A stretch of DNA of 64,000 nt from Streptomyces sp. B21-083 (lineage in GTDB: Bacteria > Actinomycetota > Actinomycetes > Streptomycetales > Streptomycetaceae). Both the position numbers and the translations under genes were made by a program. Under the pieces are notes generated by a model. The model did not search any database. It was not told where the DNA came from and worked only from the letters and a program-made list of their open reading frames with translations. The stretch lies in the NCBI RefSeq assembly GCF_036898825.1, contig NZ_JARUND010000002.1, positions 248,001-312,000 on the forward strand. Reading direction: 5' to 3'. Below, piece after piece: positions 58,363 to 64,000 of this stretch. Position 1 is the first letter of the stretch, and every line of letters starts with the position of its first letter.

Positions 58363-60597
58363 TCAGTGGCCGGAGGCCCGCTGCTGCCGCAGCACCGCCA
58401 CCTTCCGGTACAGCTCGACGGCCTCGGCGCCCCGGCCGAGCTGCTCCAGACAGTGGGCCTCGTCGTTGCGGCTGGCGAGGGTGTCGGGGTGGTCGGCGCC
58501 GAGTACCTGCTCGCGGGAGGTGGCGACTCTGCGGTACTCGGCCAGGGCGTCGGGCCAGCGACCGAGCCAGCCCAGGCCTACGGCCACCTCCCGGCGGCTG
58601 ACCAACGTGTCCGGGTGGTCGGCGCCCAGAACGCGCTCGCGGATCGCGCACACGTCACGCGACTCGGCGAGCGCCTCCTCCCAGCGGTCGAGCCGGCCGA
58701 GGTTGACTCCGAGACCGTGCCGCGCGCGCAGGGTCTCGGGGTGCGCTGGGCCGCCGACCCGGGTGCGGTCGTCGATCAGGTCCCGGTACAGCTTGAGGGC
58801 CTCCACGCTGCGGCCGAGCCGGCCGAGGCTGATGCCGACCTCGTAGCGGGCGGCGAGCGTGTCGGGGTGATCGGGGCCGAGTGCCTCGGCACGCGCCCCG
58901 GCGACCTCCTGGTACATCCGCAGGGCCTCGGGCCAGCGCCCCAACTGACCGAGCGCGTAGGCGACTTCGTACTGCGTGACCAGCGTGTCGGGATGGGCGG
59001 CGCCGAGCACCCGGGCGCGCGCGGCCGCCACCTCGCAGGCCATGCGGTACGAGTCCTCCAGACGGCCCAACCGGCTCAGGTTGAAGGCGAGGTTGTGGCG
59101 GCAGCGCAGGGTGTCCGGATGGTCGGGTCCCACCGTGCGCTCACGGGCGGCCAGGACGGCCGCGTAGGTCTGGTGCGCCTCGAAGTGACGGCCCAACTGC
59201 CCCAGGACGTACGCCATTTCCTGTCGGGCGGCCAGCGTGTCCGGGTGGTCGGCGCCAAGGACGCGCTCCCGTTCCCGGGCCACGTGGGTGTACTCGCGCA
59301 GGGCGTCGGCGGCTCGGCCGGTGCGGCTCAGGGTGAAGCCGACCTCGTAGCGGCTGGCGAGGGTCTCGGGGTGGGTGGGTCCGAGTACGTGTTCGCGTTC
59401 GGCGGCGACCGCGCGGTGCACCTCGCCCGCCTCCGCCCAGCGGCCGAGGCGGCCCAGGCTCAGGCCCGCGTTGTGCCGTCCGGCCAGCGCGTGGAGCGTC
59501 TGCGGCTCGGGAGCGGGCGGCAGCTGTGGTGGGAGCGCCTCGGGACGGCCGGTGACGGGGCGGGCGATCCAGTCGCCGGTGAGGCCGGCCGACGGGTCCG
59601 GCGGTGTGGCGCCCGTCGCGGCGCCGGTCGCCTTGTGGCCGCCTGTCATGCCCCGGGTCCAGGACGGCAGCCGGGGTTGGCGGGCGGCGGGCTCGGGTGG
59701 CCTGAACTGGGGCTGCGGGGTGACGACGGTCGGCACGTACAGCGGGGTGGCCCGGCCCGCGCTGATCCGGCGGGCCAGCTCCCGTGCGTCACTGGGGCGT
59801 TCCTCGGGGAGCTTGGCGAGGAGGGCCAGGATGACCCGCTCCAGGAACTCGGGTACCTCGGAGCGATGGCTGCGCGGCGGCTCGGGCGGGGTGTCACGGT
59901 GCCCTATGAGCACCGCCCAGGCGTCGTCGAGGTCGAACGGCGGTACCCCGGTGGCCAGTTCGTACAACACACAGCCGAAGGAGTACAGGTCGCTGCGCTG
60001 GTCGACCTCTCCGCCGCTGATCTGCTCCGGCGACATGTAGTGCGGGGTGCCCATCGCGATTCCGGTGCCGGTGAGCCGGGAGGTGAAGCCGATGTCATGA
60101 CCGAGGCGAGCTATGCCGAAGTCACAGATCTTCACCGTACCGTCGGTCAACCGCATGATGTTCGCGGGCTTCAAGTCACGGTGCACGATGCCCTGTTGAT
60201 GGGTGTAGGCGAGGGCGGCGGCAACCTGGTCCGCGATGTCGACAACGTCCGGGACGGGCAGCGGATGATGCTTGTTGTCCTCCAGGAGCTGACTCAGGTT
60301 GCGCCCGTCCAGCAACTCCATGACGAGATAGAGCACGCCGTCGGACTCCCCGAAGTCGTGCACGACGGTCACCCCGCGGTGCTGCAACGCGGCGGCCACC
60401 CGCGCCTCGCGCCGAAACCGTTCCCGCAGGACACGGGTGAAGGACTGGTCGTGGTGCGGCCCGAGCGGCTTCAGGCACTTCACGGCGACCTGCCGCCCCA
60501 GCGACTCGTCGCGCGCACGCCACACTTCCCCCATACCGCCGCGCCCGATCAGATCGATCAGCCGGTACCGGCCCTGGATCAGTCTGGTGTCCGCCAT
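58363..60597 (-). CDS. Serine/threonine protein kinase with nine TPR-like repeats
   Basis: A 744-residue soluble kinase. The kinase domain (residues 10-275) is complete: glycine loop IGRGGMGEVW, Lys40 (VAVK), HRDLKPAN with Asp141, DFG with Asp159 and GTPHYMSPEQ. After a Pro-rich linker (about 285-360), nine tandem 42-residue repeats run to the end, each near LGxDHPDTLxxRxExxxxLGxLGR, the kinesin-light-chain-type tetratricopeptide. There is no membrane helix, unlike PknB-type kinases, so the sensing part is probably the TPR array. The clean 42-residue period shows recent duplication. Targets unknown. Confidence 0.92.
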   Translation of the reverse strand: MADTRLIQGRYRLIDLIGRGGMGEVWRARDESLGRQVAVKCLKPLGPHHDQSFTRVLRERFRREARVAAALQHRGVTVVHDFGESDGVLYLVMELLDGRNLSQLLEDNKHHPLPVPDVVDIADQVAAALAYTHQQGIVHRDLKPANIMRLTDGTVKICDFGIARLGHDIGFTSRLTGTGIAMGTPHYMSPEQISGGEVDQRSDLYSFGCVLYELATGVPPFDLDDAWAVLIGHRDTPPEPPRSHRSEVPEFLERVILALLAKLPEERPSDARELARRISAGRATPLYVPTVVTPQPQFRPPEPAARQPRLPSWTRGMTGGHKATGAATGATPPDPSAGLTGDWIARPVTGRPEALPPQLPPAPEPQTLHALAGRHNAGLSLGRLGRWAEAGEVHRAVAAEREHVLGPTHPETLASRYEVGFTLSRTGRAADALREYTHVARERERVLGADHPDTLAARQEMAYVLGQLGRHFEAHQTYAAVLAARERTVGPDHPDTLRCRHNLAFNLSRLGRLEDSYRMACEVAAARARVLGAAHPDTLVTQYEVAYALGQLGRWPEALRMYQEVAGARAEALGPDHPDTLAARYEVGISLGRLGRSVEALKLYRDLIDDRTRVGGPAHPETLRARHGLGVNLGRLDRWEEALAESRDVCAIRERVLGADHPDTLVSRREVAVGLGWLGRWPDALAEYRRVATSREQVLGADHPDTLASRNDEAHCLEQLGRGAEAVELYRKVAVLRQQRASGH

Positions 60598-60654
60598 GTC
60601 CCGCTGCCGCCCCCGGTTCTGTTCGCCCTCCCCTGGCCCGTCCAGTATGGCGAG

Positions 60655-61512
60655 CTATCGTCCGAGTTTGTACGGCGCGGGGCGCGAGCCGGGGCCGAGC
60701 CGTGCCATGGCCCGCAGAATGTGTTTGGGCGGGAGCTGCCAGCGAAGACGTGCGGGAACGCGTCGCAACAGGGTGCCGGTGACACGCAACCGCCGGGTGA
60801 CGACGGCCGGTTCGGCTGCGGCGCGGCCGTACAACTCGTGGGCGTACGGCGGCAGAGAGGCGTACGCCAGCCGCGACACGCTCCGCCACAGCACCTCACG
60901 CGCCGGAACGAGCAGCGGGTGCGTCGGCGGACGGAGGAGAAAGTCGTCCACTTCGCGCGCGTCGGCCCCGACGGCCAGTTCGGGCCGGATCTTCTCGAAG
61001 TAGGCACGCAGCTGGGCCTGGTTCGCCGGTACGACGTCGAGGTCGAGGCCCACCAGACGGGCGCTGACCAGGTGTTCTCGGATGTACCGGTCGGCGTGGG
61101 CGTCGGTGATCGGGTAACCGGAGCGGCGCAGGATGTGCAGATAGGAGTCGATCTCGGCGCAGTGCACCCACAGCAGCAGTTCGGGTTCGTCGACGCCGTA
61201 CCGCTCCCCCGTGTCCGGGTCGACGGCGGACAGCATGCTGTGGATCTTCCGGACCCGGGCGCCCGCCTTCTCGGCCGCGTCCGTGGTGCCGTAGGTCGTC
61301 GTGCCGACGAAGCCCGCGGTGCGCATCAGCCGGCCCCAGGCTTCCTTCCCGAAGTCCGAGTTCTGGATGACCCCGCGCACCGCACGCGGGTGGAGTGCCT
61401 GGAAGTAGAGCGCGCGAACTCCGGCGACCCACATCATGGGGTCGCTGTGCAACTGCCAGGTCACGGACCAGGGGCCGAACAGTCCCGGGTCACCTGCGCC
61501 TGCGACTTCCAC
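60655..61512 (-). CDS. MpaB/DUF2236-type oxygenase
   Basis: A 285-residue protein of the MpaB (DUF2236) family related to latex-clearing protein Lcp, which uses a heme b for oxidative cleavage of olefins. Recognisable parts are LFGPWSVTWQLHSDPMMWVAGVRALYFQALHP (conserved His), GTTTYGTTDAAEKAG, WVHCAEIDSYL and YIREHLVSARLVGLD. GTG 61512 follows GGGAGG. No signal peptide is evident at that start, so it is likely cytosolic. It lies 57 bases upstream of the kinase gene and may be co-transcribed. Substrate unknown. Confidence 0.83.
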   Translation of the reverse strand: MEVAGAGDPGLFGPWSVTWQLHSDPMMWVAGVRALYFQALHPRAVRGVIQNSDFGKEAWGRLMRTAGFVGTTTYGTTDAAEKAGARVRKIHSMLSAVDPDTGERYGVDEPELLLWVHCAEIDSYLHILRRSGYPITDAHADRYIREHLVSARLVGLDLDVVPANQAQLRAYFEKIRPELAVGADAREVDDFLLRPPTHPLLVPAREVLWRSVSRLAYASLPPYAHELYGRAAAEPAVVTRRLRVTGTLLRRVPARLRWQLPPKHILRAMARLGPGSRPAPYKLGR

Positions 61513-61694
61513 TTGACGCCTCCCTGGTCGGGCTGCCTGACAGGGCACGGCTCCTACCACGAAACGTCACCCCGGACCTTTGCACAGCACCCCTGGGTCA
61601 TTCCCGCAGCAAGGGCCGCGATGCTACCCCGAGCCGACTTCTGCCGCCTTTCTCGGGGTCGGTTTCCCACTTGCGGCAGCCACCGAGAGCCTTT

Positions 61695-61711
61695 AGTATT
61701 ACGATCATACT
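61695..61711. promoter_or_regulatory. Operator-like inverted repeat before the ene-reductase
   Basis: AGTAT-N7-ATACT lies 28 bases before the ATG of the Old Yellow Enzyme gene. It overlaps TAGTATTAC, of which a variant, TAATATTAC, precedes the TetR gene at 62899-62907. Confidence 0.45.
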
Positions 61712-61738
61712 TTCATCAATCACCTTGAGGAATCCCCC

Positions 61739-62806
61739 ATGCTCAACGCCCTGTGGAACCCGACCGTCGCCGGAGAGATTCCCCTTCCGCACCGACTGGC
61801 CATGGCCCCCCTGACCCGCAGCCGGGCCACCCCGGACGGTGTACCGACCGAGCTGAACGCCGAGTACTACGCCCAGCGCGCCTCGCACGCCCTCATCATC
61901 ACCGAGGGTACCCAGCCCTCCGCCGACGGCCAGGGCTACCCGGTGACCCCCGGCATCTACACGGACGACCACATCGCCGGCTGGCGCAAGGTCACCGACG
62001 CCGTACACAAGGCCGACGGGCGCATCGTCATCCAGCTGATGCACGCCGGACGCATCGCCCACCCGGACAACACACCCCACCACCGGCAGCCCGTGGCACC
62101 TTCCGCGATCAAGCCGGCGGGTCAGACATTCACCCCGACCGGCCTCCAGGAGATGCCGGTGCCCCGCGAACTGACCACCGAGGAGGTCACCGCGACGGTC
62201 GACGACTTCCGTCGCGCCGCCGCTGCCGCCATCGCCGCCGGGGCCGACGGCGTGGAGATCCACGGAGCCAACGGCTACCTGGTGAACCAGTTCCTCTTCC
62301 CCAGCACCAACCAGCGCACCGACCAGTACGGGGGCTCCCTCGACAACCGCATCCGCTTCGCGGTCGAGGTCGCCACCGCCGTGGCCGACGAGATCGGCGC
62401 CGGACGCACCGGTATCCGCATCTCCCCCGGTAACCCGTTCCAGATCAACGACCTCGTGGAGAGCGACCCCCAGGAGCTCTACCCGCACCTCCTGCACGCC
62501 CTGGCGCCCCTCAACCTCGCCTACCTGCACATAGGTCACGGAGGCGACGACGAACTCCTGCACACCCTGCGCAAGGTGTGGCCTACCACCCTGATCCTCA
62601 ACCGGGCCGGCACCGACATCCCCACCCGCGCCAAGGACATCGAGAACGGACTGGCCGACATCGTCACCGTCGGCACCATGGCCCTCGCCAACCCCGACCT
62701 CGTCGAGCGCGTACGCACGGGCGCACCCCTCAACACCCCCGACCCCGACACGTTCTACGGCGGCGGCGCGACCGGCTACACCGACTACCCCACCCACAAC
62801 GCCTGA
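61739..62806 (+). CDS. Old Yellow Enzyme family alkene reductase
   Basis: A 355-residue TIM-barrel flavoenzyme of the NemA/XenA group. It begins LFxP-like (LNALWNPTVAGEIPLPHRLAMAPLTRSRA) and has the His-x-x-Asn-type signature EIHGANGYLVNQFLFPSTNQRTDQYGGS and the FMN loop DIVTVGTMALANPDLVERV. The catalytic Tyr, normally in a Y-x-D-x-D turn, appears as the YGGS tyrosine or the GYTDYPT end. It reduces activated alkenes with NAD(P)H, often in electrophile or quinone stress. ATG 61739 follows TTGAGG. A TetR gene follows on the same strand, presumably its regulator. Confidence 0.88.
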   Translation: MLNALWNPTVAGEIPLPHRLAMAPLTRSRATPDGVPTELNAEYYAQRASHALIITEGTQPSADGQGYPVTPGIYTDDHIAGWRKVTDAVHKADGRIVIQLMHAGRIAHPDNTPHHRQPVAPSAIKPAGQTFTPTGLQEMPVPRELTTEEVTATVDDFRRAAAAAIAAGADGVEIHGANGYLVNQFLFPSTNQRTDQYGGSLDNRIRFAVEVATAVADEIGAGRTGIRISPGNPFQINDLVESDPQELYPHLLHALAPLNLAYLHIGHGGDDELLHTLRKVWPTTLILNRAGTDIPTRAKDIENGLADIVTVGTMALANPDLVERVRTGAPLNTPDPDTFYGGGATGYTDYPTHNA

Positions 62807-62844
62807 CGAGGCCCGGCGCGCAGACCGCAAGGGAACGTCACGCA

Positions 62845-62876
62845 CGTCCTGCCTCCTCCCCGGCGGAGGCAGGACG
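62845..62876. terminator. Hairpin after the ene-reductase
   Basis: CGTCCTGCCTCC (62845-62856) pairs with GGAGGCAGGACG (62865-62876), an exact 12-bp stem, 39 bases after the stop codon. Confidence 0.7.
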
Positions 62877-62975
62877 GCCGCACAGCGCATACCAGCCATA
62901 ATATTACATTCGTCAGACCATGGATTAGACTGAGGCTCGGAGCACTGGTTCCGCGGAACGAACGGAGGAAGGCCT

Positions 62976-63548
62976 GTGGTGCGCTACGCCAAGGAACACA
63001 AGCAGGTGACGCGGCAGCGGATCATCGAGACGGCGGGCCTACGGTTCAAGAAAGACGGGATCGACGGATCCGGCGTCTCCACGCTGATGTCGGACGCCGG
63101 GCTCACCAACGGGGCCTTCTACGCCCACTTCGCGTCCAAGGACGATCTCGTCGCCAACGTCGTCGCCGCCGAACTGCGCGCGCAGGTCGCCGGGTACGAC
63201 ACCCTTCGGCCCGGCCGCCCGGGGCTTGAGGATCTCATTCGAGAGTACCTGTCGCCCGAGCACCGGGACCACCCCGGCGTCGGATGCTGCTCCGCCGCCC
63301 TGCTCGACGAGATCGGCCGCTGCGGGGACGAGACCAAGCAGGCCTACACCGAGGGCGCGAAGGCGATCGTGGAAGAGGTCGCCGCCCGTCTGACCCCTGA
63401 GGATCCGGGGGCGGCTCGCGCCAAGGCCATCGGACTCTTCACCTTGCTGGTGGGGACGCTGCAACTGGCCAGGGCGCTCTCCGACCGCGAGTTCGCCGAC
63501 GAAGTCCTCGAGCGGGGGACCGAGAACGCCCTCGCACTCGTGCGCTGA
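62976..63548 (+). CDS. TetR/AcrR-family regulator
   Basis: A 190-residue TetR regulator of YbiH/AcrR-like type. The helix-turn-helix is at residues 20-60: AGLRFKKDGIDGSGVSTLMSDAGLTNGAFYAHFASKDDLV. The C-terminal domain has GCCSAALLDEIGRCGDETKQAYTEGAK, a Cys-pair region common in regulators of ene-reductases that sense electrophiles. GTG 62976 follows GGAGGAAGG. It lies downstream of the Old Yellow Enzyme gene behind its own promoter-like AT-rich stretch. Electrophile sensing by the Cys pair is inference. Confidence 0.88.
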   Translation: MVRYAKEHKQVTRQRIIETAGLRFKKDGIDGSGVSTLMSDAGLTNGAFYAHFASKDDLVANVVAAELRAQVAGYDTLRPGRPGLEDLIREYLSPEHRDHPGVGCCSAALLDEIGRCGDETKQAYTEGAKAIVEEVAARLTPEDPGAARAKAIGLFTLLVGTLQLARALSDREFADEVLERGTENALALVR

Positions 63549-63922
63549 GGGTGCTCGTCAATCCGCAGCAGGCCGGTCGGCCGCCTCTCCACGCCGCGCC
63601 CTGCGGCGGCTGCCCGTCCGCCGCCCTGCTCGACGAGAGCCGGCGCTGCGCAGACCCCACAGAGCAGGCATGCACCGCCGCCGCACCGGTAGCCATCGCC
63701 CGGCATGGCCAGGCCGCTCCAACCGTCCCACGCCCTCGCCGGCAGTCGGCTCACGGACGACCACGAGCACGCGACGATGCCGATCTGACGGTCCTGCGAA
63801 GCGTATGCGCCGTACCTCGGCTCAGGCATCTGCACCCGGGCGGCGTCACTTCGGTGACCACGATGGCCGGCGGCGAGGATCAGCGCGGAAAGTGGGCCGA
63901 ACTGAGCTGGCCGAGTGCGCGG
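63549..63922. other. 374-base gap after the TetR gene
   Basis: It holds a decayed TetR C-terminal fragment (63567-63700) and nothing else I recognise; several half-sites such as ATCTGACGG at 63783 are present. The composition is a little lower in GC than the genes around it. Confidence 0.5.
63567..63700 (+). pseudogene. Fragment of a second TetR regulator
   Basis: The frame through CPSAALLDESRRCADPTEQACTAA matches the C-terminal segment CCSAALLDEIGRCGDETKQAY of the adjacent TetR protein at about 60 percent of positions. No helix-turn-helix precedes it and the frame continues without family similarity, so it is a relic of a paralogue. Confidence 0.6.
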
Positions 63923-64000
63923 CTACTCGTCCAGGTAGCGGTGTCTGATCTGGGCCGGTGTGATGAAGAGTTGACCATCGCGGACCTGCCATTCGCTCGC
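63923..64000 (-). CDS. C-terminal end of an unidentified gene
   Basis: An open frame of 25 codons ends at TAG 63923-63925 and runs off the right edge. It reads WQVRDGQLFITPAQIRHRYL and DE at its end. Amphipathic and charged, it could be the end of a DNA-binding or plasmid-type protein, but I cannot identify it. Support is limited to frame length and acceptable codon use. Confidence 0.3.
   Translation of the reverse strand, partial: ASEWQVRDGQLFITPAQIRHRYLDE

Noticed and set aside
58180-61728. A 1182-codon plus-strand frame opposite the kinase and oxygenase genes
   Set aside because: It mirrors the repeat structure of the kinase on the other strand, and contains no domain. The kinase frame has all catalytic motifs.
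1-64000. tRNA, rRNA, CRISPR array, prophage, biosynthetic assembly line
   Set aside because: No cloverleaf ends, spaced repeats, phage structural genes or carrier-domain motifs were seen.

Overview
The window looks like chromosomal DNA of a Streptomyces or close relative. It is very GC-rich with strong third-position GC, uses many GTG and TTG starts, and carries lineage markers: an SsgA-like sporulation protein, an Nsd-type tetratricopeptide regulator, a DUF397 protein, two ABATE/CGNR zinc-finger proteins, an SPW-repeat membrane protein and an interspersed repeat that I recognise from streptomycete intergenic regions. I see no rRNA, tRNA, CRISPR array, prophage or secondary-metabolite assembly line.

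Layout. 1-9.2 kb: a possible FHA-protein start, small hypotheticals, an aldo/keto reductase divergent from a LysR regulator, adenosine deaminase, a VOC protein, a PAP2 phosphatase overlapping a dienelactone hydrolase, a secreted protein and a second aldo/keto reductase. 9.3-18.5 kb: a secreted PI-PLC/lectin protein, then an area of decay (deleted dehydrogenase, TetR fragment, truncated IS481 transposase) around DoxX, aldehyde dehydrogenase and acyl-CoA dehydrogenase genes, then an efflux/dehydrogenase pair divergent from a CGNR regulator with two copies of one operator. 18.6-21 kb: a sulfonate operon, ssuE-ssuD, behind a 25-27 codon leader peptide. 21-28 kb: small membrane proteins, three GNAT acetyltransferases, a deaminase, a secreted peptidase and SsgA-like. 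28.5-36.8 kb: a PAS-SpoIIE phosphatase, the Nsd-like regulator divergent from a phosphotransferase, a secreted amidase, a second CGNR protein and DUF397.

36.9-54.6 kb is the most coherent part. Two thiolase-fold proteins without the thiolase cysteine, a tandem DUF35 protein, an EchA19-like hydratase and a FadD19-like acyl-CoA synthetase match the order and content of the mycobacterial/rhodococcal module (ltp4-ltp3-DUF35 and divergent echA19/fadD19) known for degrading C24-branched sterol side chains. Downstream are an LTA-synthase-like phosphoglycerol transferase, paaK, a cysteine hydrolase, two more acyl-CoA synthetases, a penicillin-acylase-family protein and a nitronate-monooxygenase-like flavoprotein. 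The same operator, TTTTCTGA-N7-TCAGATT, lies in the echA19/fadD19 divergent promoter and before the flavoprotein-fadD operon 13 kb away, which suggests one regulon.

54.7-64 kb: a serine hydrolase behind an AT-rich palindrome, a phytoene-desaturase-like flavoprotein, a Ser/Thr kinase with nine 42-residue TPR units next to an MpaB-type oxygenase, an Old Yellow Enzyme with its TetR regulator, a TetR fragment, and the end of an unidentified gene.
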